Source: Microtetraspora glauca (GTDB lineage Bacteria; Actinomycetota; Actinomycetes; Streptosporangiales; Streptosporangiaceae). From it: a stretch of 64,000 nucleotides of DNA. The notes beneath the pieces were generated by a model. That model was not told the DNA's origin. It saw only the letters and a program-made list of their open reading frames with translations, and made no database searches. Both the position numbers and the translations under genes were made by a program. Of this stretch, positions 26,704 to 35,039 are shown piece by piece (position 1 is the first letter of the stretch; each line of letters starts with the position of its first letter). Location of the stretch: NCBI GenBank assembly GCA_001570385.1, contig BBYL01000011.1:1-64000 (forward strand). The letters are read 5' to 3'.

Positions 26704-27891
26704 GTGCGTGAGACCTGTGATGTCGCGATCGTTGGCGGCGGAGTCATCGGATGCGCGATCGCGCACAGGATCAGGTCGGAGGGCAGGAGCGTCGTCATCG
26801 TCGAGGCGGCGCCGAAGCTCGGCCTCGGGGCCTCCGACGCGGCGATGGGCGGCATCCTCACCCAGACGGAGGGCTCCTGCCTCGGCCGGTTGAGCCCCGT
26901 GATCAAGTACAGCCGCGATCTCTACCCCGGCTGGCTGGACGAGCTGGCCGAGGTCTCCGGATTCGAGGTCGCGGTCCTGGACGGCGGCGACATCCAGGTG
27001 GCCCTCGACGACGACGAGATGACGCGCCTGGAGACCGTGGTGCTGCCCAAGTGGGTCGCCTCGCCGTTCGCGGTCGAGCAGCTCACCGCCGCCGAGGCCA
27101 GGTCGCTCGAACCCCTCCTCAGCGAGGCCGTGGTCGGCGGGTTCCTGCTGCCCGAGGAGCTCGCCCTCGACCCGCGCGAGCTGATGGAGGCCCTGCGCCG
27201 CACGATGGAGCGCGCGGGTGTCGGCGTCCGGGTGGGGGACCGCGCCCTACGCGTGGCATCCAGCCCCGAGGGCGCGCTGGTCGAGCTGCACGACGGCGGC
27301 GTGATCCACGCCGGCACGGTCGTCGTGGCCGCCGGCCACCTCAGCGGGCGGCTGCTGCCCTCCCTCGCCGACGTCATGCTGCCGATCAAGGGCGAGGCGT
27401 TCAACGTGCGCCGCCCCGGCTTCACGACCTACCCGCTGCGCCACCACGTCTTCGCCGAGATCACCTCGGACGGCCACACCGGCTACCCGTACCTCGTGCC
27501 CCGGCACGACGGGCGGCTGGCCGTCGGCGTGACGTACGAGGAGGGCGTCGGGGACCCCACCCCGACCGCCGCCGGGCGGGACGAGATCAGCAGATGGGCG
27601 GCCACCCTGATGCCGGCGGTGGCGGAATGGCCGATCGAGCACCACTGGGCGGGACTGCGCCCGGCGAGCGCCGACCACATCCCGATCATCGGATACGTCG
27701 ACGACCACCGCAGGCTGCTGGCCGCGACCGGGCACGCCGGCCTCGGCGTCACCCTCGCGCCGGCCACCGCCGAGCTGGTCTCGGCCGTCCTGAACGGCCG
27801 CGCCGACGAGGAGACCCGGGACAGGCTGGACATCTGCCGCCCCGACCGGTCGTTCACAACGGCTCCGACGCCAGCTCCCACAGCTCCTTGA
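26704..27891 (+). CDS. FAD-dependent amine/glycine oxidase (DAO superfamily)
   Basis: 395 aa. The N-terminal dinucleotide fold VAIVGGGVIGCAIAHRI (8-24) and the FAD motif VVAAGHLSGRLLP mark the DAO/ThiO family; GLRPASADHIPIIG and TGHAGLGVTLAPATAELV are the conserved C-terminal FAD loops. Such enzymes oxidise glycine, sarcosine or D-amino acids to imines, giving peroxide. It is not within a thiamine operon, so ThiO function is uncertain. The start is a GTG with GGGGAG upstream. Its 3' end overlaps the convergent operon by 38 bp. Confidence 0.87.
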   Translation: MRETCDVAIVGGGVIGCAIAHRIRSEGRSVVIVEAAPKLGLGASDAAMGGILTQTEGSCLGRLSPVIKYSRDLYPGWLDELAEVSGFEVAVLDGGDIQVALDDDEMTRLETVVLPKWVASPFAVEQLTAAEARSLEPLLSEAVVGGFLLPEELALDPRELMEALRRTMERAGVGVRVGDRALRVASSPEGALVELHDGGVIHAGTVVVAAGHLSGRLLPSLADVMLPIKGEAFNVRRPGFTTYPLRHHVFAEITSDGHTGYPYLVPRHDGRLAVGVTYEEGVGDPTPTAAGRDEISRWAATLMPAVAEWPIEHHWAGLRPASADHIPIIGYVDDHRRLLAATGHAGLGVTLAPATAELVSAVLNGRADEETRDRLDICRPDRSFTTAPTPAPTAP

Positions 27892-28804
27892 ACCGCTCGA
27901 TCCGCTGCCTGACCCGGGGCGGTTCCAGCACCAGCAGGGTGTGCACGAATGTGTGCGTGGTGATCTGGCCCACCTGCGGCGCGGACGGCGTGATCTCATA
28001 GCTCACGTCGTCGTCGAAGACGATGAAGTCGAGCAACCCCAGCGGGCTGGACAGGTGACCGGGCGTCAGGATCCGCACGTCGATCCCGATCTCCGTGTGC
28101 ATCTTGCAGATCCGCCGGAACATCTCCGACTCCACGCGTTCCGTGCGGTCCACGAAGAAGATCCGACGAATCCGCACCCCGGCCCTGAGCCGGTCCCGCT
28201 GGGCCTCCAGATAGCGCTGGCCGGCGTCCGTCGTCCAGAAGCCGCCGTCGAACTCGCTCGGCCCCTGGTCCACCACGTTGAGGCTGAGGGCGTCGAGAGT
28301 CCGCTGCGTGTTCCGGGTCAGGCCGAGCAGCCAGTCGCGGTCCTCGCCCTCATAGATGACGTTGCCCTCGCTGAGCTCGCGCAGCAGCGTGGATATCCGC
28401 GCGATCTCCGACTGCGCGAACGCCTGGACCAGCGCGGGCATCTCCTTGTCGACCCTGGTCGCGTTGCTCACCAGCTGGGTGATCACGTCGGTCTGCACCG
28501 CCGACGCCTCCACCCGGTTGAACAGCTCTGTCGCCTTGGTGATCCGCGACAGACCGGTGATCATCTCGTGGCGGGTCGCCTCGAGTTGCCTGTCGACCTC
28601 GATGAGGTACTGCGTCAGGAACACCACGGCGCTGATGAACACCGTCAGCAGCAGCGACCACGCCGTGTGCTCGCCGTCGAAGGCCGGTCCGTTGTCGTTG
28701 GTCAGGAAGTACGTGGGAACCCCGACGGCCGCGGTGATGAGGATCTTCCGGAGAGTGCGGGGGATGATCTCGGGCGCGAACCTCGTCTTACCTGGCACCG
28801 GCAT
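27854..28804 (-). CDS. Two-helix membrane protein, last gene of the SCO252x-like operon
   Basis: 316 aa, family not recognised. Two helices (about 18-37 and 48-67) are followed by a charged, probably coiled-coil part (about 68-135) and a C-terminal alpha/beta domain (about 190-300). The latter, with GVRIRRIFFVDRTERVES, GIDVRILTPGHL and LDFIVFDDDVSYEI, recalls DUF6879-like or inactive PLD-like folds, but no HKD motif is present. The bulk faces the cytoplasm. The ATG directly follows the stop of the upstream gene, so the five genes form one transcript. It may anchor the products of the operon at the membrane (inference). Confidence 0.8.
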   Translation of the reverse strand: MPVPGKTRFAPEIIPRTLRKILITAAVGVPTYFLTNDNGPAFDGEHTAWSLLLTVFISAVVFLTQYLIEVDRQLEATRHEMITGLSRITKATELFNRVEASAVQTDVITQLVSNATRVDKEMPALVQAFAQSEIARISTLLRELSEGNVIYEGEDRDWLLGLTRNTQRTLDALSLNVVDQGPSEFDGGFWTTDAGQRYLEAQRDRLRAGVRIRRIFFVDRTERVESEMFRRICKMHTEIGIDVRILTPGHLSSPLGLLDFIVFDDDVSYEITPSAPQVGQITTHTFVHTLLVLEPPRVRQRIERFKELWELASEPL

Positions 28805-29842
28805 CTACCACCCGCCCGCTTCCCTGAGAAGAGCCAACGTGTTGATCGCGATCTGGTCGCGTACGCGTTCGACCAGTGACTGCCATTGACGGCTGAATCC
28901 GGGGCGGCGCTCCAGGGTCTCCCAGAAGGGCGCGAACCCCTCGTCCAGCCGGGCCGCCGGCATCCACAGGTGCAGCAGGTGGTCCACCGCGGGAGCCAGC
29001 TTCGCCGTGACCTCCCCCCGCGTGGCGGTGCCGACCCTGGCCCTCTCGACGATGACCAGCAGGGTCGTCAGCAGCCAGTCGTGCAGCGCCAGGTCCTCGC
29101 AGAAGTCCACGACGCCGGGGGTGAACCCGCCCGGCAGGACCAGACGCAGCGTCCGCACCTGGTCGCGACCGAGCGTGAACCGGATGGCCGGGCCCTCCGG
29201 GGAGAGAACGCCGGTCCCAGGGATTTCCGCGCCTCCGCTCGCCGCGCTCCCGCTCGCCGCGCCCGCGCCCGTGCCGGCGCTTGTGTTCCCTGTGCCGGTG
29301 CTCCCCGGGCCCCCGCATTCCGCCACCCAGCGCAGCCGCGTCCTGGCGCTCCTGAACGGCGCCTTCCTGTCCAGGAACGGGGACGCCTGAACCGCGTCCA
29401 TGAACCGCTCGCTCACGCTGCCCAGGTCAAGGCAGTCGTCCCGCGCGCCGTTCTCGGCGAAGCCCTCGGCGAGATCGGGGACGCGTACCTTGCCGAAGAC
29501 CTCGACGACGCCCGCCCTGGCCAGGTAGTGCGACCACGACAGCCGGTGGTCGGACTCGCTGCGCACCACCCGGATGTGCGAGGACCCCTGCAGCAGCCGC
29601 CCGCCGGTCACCGAGGCCCGGGACAGCACCGTCCCGACGCCCCTGACCCTGGCCCGCGACGCGGACGCCAGCCGGCAGTCCACACCGGTGAGCTGGTCCG
29701 GCGACACCGCGTACACGATGGGGCGGCGCGAGACCCGCACCCGCTCACCGGACAGCAGTCCGAGGACGCTCTGGCACAGTGATTCGGGGATCTCCCCGGA
29801 GTTCTGCAGGAGCCCGGTCCGGACTTCCCCCATCACCAGCAT
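28805..29842 (-). CDS. SCO2521-family uncharacterised protein
   Basis: 345 aa from the ATG with CGGAG five bases upstream; a GTG at 29857 would add five residues. Name recalled from the conserved streptomycete cluster SCO2521-SCO2525; not checked. The protein has MGEVRTGLLQNSGEI at the start, a beta-rich first half (about 1-170), a Gly/Ala/Ser/Thr linker at about 180-210 that is probably flexible, and a helical C-terminal half ending in a domain rich in Leu/Trp/Glu (about 225-345). No signal peptide, membrane helix or catalytic motif is visible. Function unknown. Confidence 0.75.
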   Translation of the reverse strand: MLVMGEVRTGLLQNSGEIPESLCQSVLGLLSGERVRVSRRPIVYAVSPDQLTGVDCRLASASRARVRGVGTVLSRASVTGGRLLQGSSHIRVVRSESDHRLSWSHYLARAGVVEVFGKVRVPDLAEGFAENGARDDCLDLGSVSERFMDAVQASPFLDRKAPFRSARTRLRWVAECGGPGSTGTGNTSAGTGAGAASGSAASGGAEIPGTGVLSPEGPAIRFTLGRDQVRTLRLVLPGGFTPGVVDFCEDLALHDWLLTTLLVIVERARVGTATRGEVTAKLAPAVDHLLHLWMPAARLDEGFAPFWETLERRPGFSRQWQSLVERVRDQIAINTLALLREAGGW

Positions 29843-29869
29843 GTGCGCTCCGATCACGGATCCGGCGGG

Positions 29870-30832
29870 TCACACTCCCAGAAAGACGTAGGAGATTCGA
29901 TCGACGAGCTCGTCCCGCAGGGGGATGCCCTCACCCGCGCTCCGCGCGGCCACCTGCCCCAGCACCTCGGCGTCCACGAAGACCTGGCTGAGGATCGTCC
30001 GTACGGCGAGTTCGACCGGCAGGAAGCGCGAGGAGAGCACCGACAGCGTGGAGTACGCGCTGAACGGGGCGGCGGCCGGGTTGAGCTGGACGATCGCCGG
30101 GAGCTCGTCCCAGTCCGAGGGGAACGACGGACCGCGTGGCCGCGGCCGTACCGGCAGCTCGCCCTCGTTGCGGATCAACCCCAGGCGGAGCAGCTGCCAG
30201 ACCGCCGCGAGGAACGGGCACGACCAGGTGCGTCCCCGGCTGTCGGTGTCCCACAGCTCGACGTCGACGAAGATCGAGTGCCGCCGCTTGGCGTTCTGCG
30301 CGGGCGGCTCCCACCCCCGCGCCGACCCCATCGCCTGTACGGCACCGCCGTGTGGGGACCTGGCGCCGTTGCACAGCCAGCCCGTCTCGGTCACCGGCGG
30401 GCGCGCGCCGTTGGTGTCGGCGGGCGGGTCGGTGACCAGCCGGTCCTCCACCAGCCGGGCGAGCTTCACACCGTCCGCCTCGGCGCAGGCGGACTCGCGG
30501 GCGAGGTAGTCGATGGTCAGATCGCACTCCGCGGCCGCCTCCAGCACCATGGGCACCAGCTCGGCCGGAGTGCTGAACCTGCTGAAGTAGTCGTCGATCA
30601 GGAAGCAGGTGCTGACCCTGGCCCGGCCGCCGGGCACCCGGGACTGCCAGCTCCTGCGCATGGTCTCCGCCCACGGAGCCACCTGCCGGAACTGCTCCCT
30701 GAGCCGTTCCGGCCCCGCCTGGAAGTCCTCCATGTAGAGGTGTCCCAGCTCGATGGACACGTGGGACAGCGGAGCGGAGGCGATCCTGCGCTCCGCCGCG
30801 ACTTCACCGAACGTGGCGTACGCCGGCGTCAC
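29870..30832 (-). CDS. SCO2522-family uncharacterised protein
   Basis: 320 aa. The GTG start overlaps the stop of the ATPase gene as GTGA, so the two are translationally coupled. Notable stretches are VSIELGHLYMEDF, VSTCFLIDDYF (about 85-95), CDLTIDYLARESACAEADG (about 112-130) and a C-terminal ILSQVFVDAEVLGQVAA. The alternation of short strands and helices in the first half suggests an alpha/beta enzyme-like fold, with Asp pairs and one Cys, but I see no known motif. Soluble. The family name is from memory. Confidence 0.75.
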   Translation of the reverse strand: MTPAYATFGEVAAERRIASAPLSHVSIELGHLYMEDFQAGPERLREQFRQVAPWAETMRRSWQSRVPGGRARVSTCFLIDDYFSRFSTPAELVPMVLEAAAECDLTIDYLARESACAEADGVKLARLVEDRLVTDPPADTNGARPPVTETGWLCNGARSPHGGAVQAMGSARGWEPPAQNAKRRHSIFVDVELWDTDSRGRTWSCPFLAAVWQLLRLGLIRNEGELPVRPRPRGPSFPSDWDELPAIVQLNPAAAPFSAYSTLSVLSSRFLPVELAVRTILSQVFVDAEVLGQVAARSAGEGIPLRDELVDRISYVFLGV

Positions 30833-31743
30833 AGAGCCTCCCACGCGCTGTCGTCGACGATCTTCTTGGCCAGGTCGTCGAAGGCCGCGACGGTCTCGGC
30901 GTTGGCGATCTGGCTGGACAGCACGTCCTCGTCGGAGATGAGTTGCTCGCGCCACTGGAGCACCGGATCGAGCGGGATCTTGCCGAGCATCGACGTCCGT
31001 CCCACCCGGTGCCGGCCGGCCAGCTCGCGCAGTTCGCGGTCGCACTCGTTCAACCAGGCCTTCTGCGTCTCGCGCAGTCCCTCCAGTTCGGCGGCGTCGG
31101 GTTCGAGAACGGCGGTGCGGACGAAGCGGATGTGGTCGGCCAGGGCCTCCTCGTCGTGCCCGTGCTGCACGCCCACCGCCAGCAGGCCCTGCTGACCACG
31201 CACGAGGCCGTCGGCCGCGATGATGTGCTGCCGGGTCCACCGGTGGAAGACGAGCCAGCGGAAGGGCACCCCGGGCAGCCGCGCCGTGGCGGCGAGCGCC
31301 ATCTGCGCGGCGAACGAGCGGCCGGCGCTGAGATCCACCAGGCACAGGTCGAACTCCTCCTCCAGCCGGGCGAAGAGCCGCACGCAGCGCTGCAGCATCT
31401 CCTCGCTCACCGTGGAGAACTCGCCGCCGCCCTCGTCGCCGGGGAAGAGCACCATCTGGCCCGCTCCTGGAGGCTTGGTGCGCAGCCCCTCGCGGTCGGA
31501 CTCGGACCAGATGTCGATCCGGTGCGGATCGGCGAGCCGGCCCTCCAGATAGCGGTGCATGCCGCCCTGCGCGGTACCCCGCGCCGCCGAGCTGACGCTG
31601 AAGATGGCCCCGGCCGTGGGAGAACCGAAGTCGAAGTCGAGGTAGCACACGTCGCTGCCCTGGAGCGCGCGGCGGTACACGATGTTGCTGCCGGTGACCG
31701 AGCGGCCCGTGCCGCCCTTGTCGGAGATGGCGAACACGAGCAT
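30829..31743 (-). CDS. SCO2523-family ParA/MinD-like ATPase with variant P-loop
   Basis: 304 aa. The N-terminus reads MLVFAISDKGGTGRSVTGSN. Compared with the deviant Walker A KGGxGKT of ParA/MinD/SIMIBI ATPases, the signature lysine (Lys9) is kept but the P-loop lysine is Arg14. YLDFDFGSPTAG (about 34-45) fits the Walker A' region and DLCLVDLSAGRS (about 137-148) the Walker B strand. So it has the fold of a dimerising ATPase, with changed or lost hydrolysis. It could work as a nucleotide-dependent scaffold for its operon partners (inference). The family name with 'variant P-loop' is from memory. Confidence 0.85.
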   Translation of the reverse strand: MLVFAISDKGGTGRSVTGSNIVYRRALQGSDVCYLDFDFGSPTAGAIFSVSSAARGTAQGGMHRYLEGRLADPHRIDIWSESDREGLRTKPPGAGQMVLFPGDEGGGEFSTVSEEMLQRCVRLFARLEEEFDLCLVDLSAGRSFAAQMALAATARLPGVPFRWLVFHRWTRQHIIAADGLVRGQQGLLAVGVQHGHDEEALADHIRFVRTAVLEPDAAELEGLRETQKAWLNECDRELRELAGRHRVGRTSMLGKIPLDPVLQWREQLISDEDVLSSQIANAETVAAFDDLAKKIVDDSAWEAL

Positions 31744-31745
31744 CG

Positions 31746-33578
31746 CTACATCGCCTCCGAGGCGTTCTCGCGAGCGGTCGCCTGACGTTCCAGTTCGAGC
31801 AGGGCGTTGGTGATCAGCGCGATCGCGCTGGCCGGGCGCTCGCCGATGATGGCGCGGGCCCGTTGCAGCCCCGCCTGGACGCCGCTGACGCTGGAGCGGA
31901 TGTTCTGCCCCGGCAGGACCGGGCGCAGGACCTGCTCCCTGTTGAGGAGATGCTCGGCCTCGCTCAGCATGTCGCTGGCGATGTCGAAGAGCTGCGCGCT
32001 GCGCAGCGGCGACTCGCCCGACGCCTGGGCCAGCGAGACGAGGAACTCCACGACCCGCTCAGTGAAGTACCAGGAGGGCTGCTCCTGCCGGATGACGACG
32101 TCGGGGAAGGCGTTCGCGGGCTGGTCCCACAGGCCCTTGTGCAGGCCGCTGTTGAACTGGCGCGACAGGATGTGCTGCCAGATCAGGTCGGCCAGGTTGT
32201 GCAGCCGCTCTCTGGTGCGCGAGCTCTGCGCGACGTTGGCCACCCAGATCGTCCGTTTGAGCAGCGTGATGGAGAAGTCGGAGACGACCCAGATCATCGG
32301 GGGGCCGAGTTCCTCGGTGCCGGAGAGGTTCACCCGTACGCCCGGCGCGTGCAAGGCGACCGGCGGGTCGCCGGGGATCGCCCGGCGGGTGATGCGCGCC
32401 CGCATCGCCAGTTCCTCCAGGACGCCCGCGACCCGGTTGAGGTCCACGTCGCCCGCTCTGTTGCGGGAGAGGTACTGCACGACCATGGCGGTGACGCCGA
32501 GGCTGTAGTAGTCGGACTCCTTGCCGTCGGTGGTCCGCCACGGGATGTCCTCCAGCGGCCAGCGGCCCCTCCCGTACGTGGCGACGGTGCGCCAGTAGCC
32601 CTGGGTGAGGTCCCAGCGGAGCTGGAGCGCGGCGGCGAGCTGCTGCTGGGAGTCGTCGAGCAGGCCGAGGACTCGGGTGCGCTCCGACCACAGGTCGACC
32701 AGACCGACCAGGGCGTTCACCGTGAAGTAGAGGTAGGGCGTGTCGGCCGCGATGCCCTTGGGCTGCGGGCCCACCTCCCGCTCGGTGTCGACGGTCGGGG
32801 CGTCCTTGACGACCCCCCAGGACCAGCCGCACTCGAAGAGCAGGTTCGGGTTGTCGAGATCGACGACGCCGGAACCGATCGTGAGGTCGCGCAGGCCGGC
32901 CCGGACCCCCTGGAGCTGCTTCTGGAAGTCGTCGAGGACCCGCCGCGTGGGCGCGCCCGTCTGGTTGGCGGTGCGCAGCAACGCCTGTCCCTGCGGCGAC
33001 CCGGGCTCGAAGGCGTTAACGGAGAAGCTGCGCAGCATGCCGACCATGGCGGCCGAGAGCCGGTTGCCGGCCAGGGTCTCCAGCTCGCGTATCTCCCTGC
33101 GGATGCCCTCACGCCGCACGCTCTGCCGGAAGACCTTCAGGAAGCCGAGAATGCTCAGCATGAGCGTGATCGACATCGAGTAGGAGTCGACGACGTCGAT
33201 CTCACGCTGGTCCGGGGTGATCTCGCCGTCGGGGGCGGAGGGCTGGAAGTAGCTGCCGCCGGAGAAGATCGCCTTGCCGTCCGCGCCCGTGTAGGTGCGC
33301 AGGTAGTGCGAGAAGAGCCGCAGGAGCAGCCGGGGGATCTCGACGCTGTCGCCCAGCGTGGCCAGCGTGTCGAGGACGTCGTCCGACGTCTCGTCCGGAG
33401 TGTCGAGCCGGAAGCCGGGAAGCTCCGCCGCGGGATACATCAGGCACAGGAGCTGCTCGGCGTCCGAGATCGAGTTGGAGCCGTCGCGCCCACCCCAGAC
33501 CCACGACCTCTCCTGGTAGGAGGTGCGGGCTGTGGCCTCCCAGAGCTCCAGGAGCTGCTGGCGCGGCTGAAGTTTCAT
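31746..33578 (-). CDS. SCO2524-family large uncharacterised protein
   Basis: 610 aa, first gene of the operon. The ATG at 33578 follows GAGGGGGATCC; an in-frame GTG/ATG at 33623 lacks a site. It begins MKLQPRQQLLELWEATARTS. The sequence is nearly all helical and contains repeated Leu/Arg-rich helices, for example GIRREIRELETLAGNRLS (about 157-175) and SLAQASGESPLRSAQLFD. There is no signal peptide, clear membrane helix or enzyme motif; it resembles an all-alpha scaffold. Only 2 nt separate it from the ATPase gene, so the two products likely bind. Function unknown; the family name is recalled. Confidence 0.75.
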   Translation of the reverse strand: MKLQPRQQLLELWEATARTSYQERSWVWGGRDGSNSISDAEQLLCLMYPAAELPGFRLDTPDETSDDVLDTLATLGDSVEIPRLLLRLFSHYLRTYTGADGKAIFSGGSYFQPSAPDGEITPDQREIDVVDSYSMSITLMLSILGFLKVFRQSVRREGIRREIRELETLAGNRLSAAMVGMLRSFSVNAFEPGSPQGQALLRTANQTGAPTRRVLDDFQKQLQGVRAGLRDLTIGSGVVDLDNPNLLFECGWSWGVVKDAPTVDTEREVGPQPKGIAADTPYLYFTVNALVGLVDLWSERTRVLGLLDDSQQQLAAALQLRWDLTQGYWRTVATYGRGRWPLEDIPWRTTDGKESDYYSLGVTAMVVQYLSRNRAGDVDLNRVAGVLEELAMRARITRRAIPGDPPVALHAPGVRVNLSGTEELGPPMIWVVSDFSITLLKRTIWVANVAQSSRTRERLHNLADLIWQHILSRQFNSGLHKGLWDQPANAFPDVVIRQEQPSWYFTERVVEFLVSLAQASGESPLRSAQLFDIASDMLSEAEHLLNREQVLRPVLPGQNIRSSVSGVQAGLQRARAIIGERPASAIALITNALLELERQATARENASEAM

Positions 33579-33930
33579 GGATCCCCCTCGCCACGACGAC
33601 CCGGCCGGCTGCGTCGTCGGCACGGATTGGAGCCATTCTTACCGCTGAATTCGATTACAACAATAAGTCAAGGAGAAATTCCCCGCCGGTGGGAGGCCGA
33701 CCGTCCTGGCCGGACCTACACTTGGGGACGCCAACACCGTTGTGGTATTTCGGGTTTCCCGACGCGGCGCGACCGGCTCCCGGGCCGTGATGAGGTCTTT
33801 CGACGAGAAGGGCTGCCGCACCGGAAATCCGAAATGCCAGCTTTTGAGTCCGAAAGACCTGATCATGCCTCAAATGCGGACGAGCGGGCATATATCCGCC
33901 GTGGATGTCGTGGTTGACGGGGCGGCGCGC
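33579..33930. other. Divergent promoter region with AT-rich island
   Basis: A minus-strand promoter for the five-gene operon is plausible: TTGTTG (33663-33658) and TAAGAA (33641-33636) with a 16-bp spacer, about 60 nt before the ATG. The AT-rich island 33630-33680 stands out from the roughly 70% GC surroundings. The frame of the plus-strand dehydrogenase is open back to 33742, but the region before 33931 looks non-coding. Confidence 0.45.
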
Positions 33931-34911
33931 ATGGGGGCGGTGGTCGGTGCGGCGAAGATCGTGGTGAGCGGTGCGGGCATCGACGAGCGGCTTCTCGCCC
34001 CGCTGTACGGCCTCGGCTTCCAGGTGGTCCCGGTCGGCCGCGGTGAGCCGCTGACCGCGCAGGCGCTGCGGCACGAGCTCGCGGACGCGGTTGCCTACCT
34101 GCACGGGGGCGAGGAGCACGTGTCCGAGGAGGCGCTGGAACTCGCGTACGGCCTCAAGGTCATCGCCTTCCTGGGGATCGGCTACGAGACCTTCATCGAC
34201 GTCGCGGCGGCCCGGCGGCGCGGGATCATCGTGACGAACACGCCGGAACGCACCCCTGACGCGGTGGCCGAGTTCACCATCGGGCAGATCATCAACGCCG
34301 GCAGGCGCATCCCGCGGCACCTCGGCACGGTCTATCCGCACTGGACGGACGCGGGTGAGCTGCCCGACGAGCTCGTCAGCAAGAAGATCGGCATCGTCGG
34401 GCTCGGGCAGATCGGCACGCGCATCGCCACGATCCTGAGCCGCGGGTTCGGCTGCCGGGTCTCCTACTACAACCGCACCCGGAGAGAGGACCAGGAGCGG
34501 GCCCTGGGACTGCGCTTCAGGCAGCTGCCCGAGCTCGCCGAGTGGAGCGACGTCCTCGTCGTCATGGTGGGCGGCAACGCGGAGACCGCCGGAATGATCG
34601 ACCACCGGATCCTGGGGCGGGTCCGGCCTGGAACGATCCTCGTCAACACCGCCCGCGCGTGCGTCGTCGACCCCGAGGCGCTGCGTGACGCGCTCGCCGC
34701 CGGCCTGCTCGGCATGGCGGTCTTCGACGGCTACTACCAGGATTCGAGCGTCGCCAAGGACCTGCTCAACGATTTCGGCGACCGCATGTATGTCACCGGG
34801 CACATCGCGTCCCACACGAAACAGTCGATGGAGCGGATGACCCGTCAGGCGGTCGCGTCCGTCGTCAACCTTCTGAACGGCCGGACCGACGCCAATATCG
34901 TGGTCCGTTGA
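33931..34911 (+). CDS. D-isomer-specific 2-hydroxyacid dehydrogenase
   Basis: 326 aa from the ATG of MGAVVGAAKIVVSG; starts at 33866 or 33901 would lengthen it beyond the usual 310-330 aa. The NAD-binding fold has IGIVGLGQIGTRIA (about 147-160). Catalytic residues fit: Arg in ILVNTARACVVD and His in YVTGHIASHTKQS; the Glu position is less clear. Such enzymes reduce 2-oxo acids to D-2-hydroxy acids or oxidise 3-phosphoglycerate-like substrates. It precedes the ThDP enzyme by 128 bp, which suggests both act on one 2-oxo acid (inference). Confidence 0.85.
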   Translation: MGAVVGAAKIVVSGAGIDERLLAPLYGLGFQVVPVGRGEPLTAQALRHELADAVAYLHGGEEHVSEEALELAYGLKVIAFLGIGYETFIDVAAARRRGIIVTNTPERTPDAVAEFTIGQIINAGRRIPRHLGTVYPHWTDAGELPDELVSKKIGIVGLGQIGTRIATILSRGFGCRVSYYNRTRREDQERALGLRFRQLPELAEWSDVLVVMVGGNAETAGMIDHRILGRVRPGTILVNTARACVVDPEALRDALAAGLLGMAVFDGYYQDSSVAKDLLNDFGDRMYVTGHIASHTKQSMERMTRQAVASVVNLLNGRTDANIVVR

Positions 34912-34967
34912 GAATTTAGTCCACCTAATACCTTTATATCCGGATGGGCCGGAAATGGGGTTCTCTG

Positions 34968-34978
34968 TCACATTGTGA
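34968..34978. promoter_or_regulatory. Small palindrome before the ThDP enzyme gene
   Basis: TCACA-T-TGTGA is a palindrome in an AT-rich stretch (34912-35000) that probably carries the promoter of the ThDP enzyme; TACGAT at 34992 could be its -10 box. It may be an operator; the regulator is unknown. Confidence 0.35.
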
Positions 34979-35039
34979 TAACCCGAAGATACGATGCGCA
35001 CGTACCAGCCCTAGGGTCGAATTCCGGGTGGGGGTGGAA

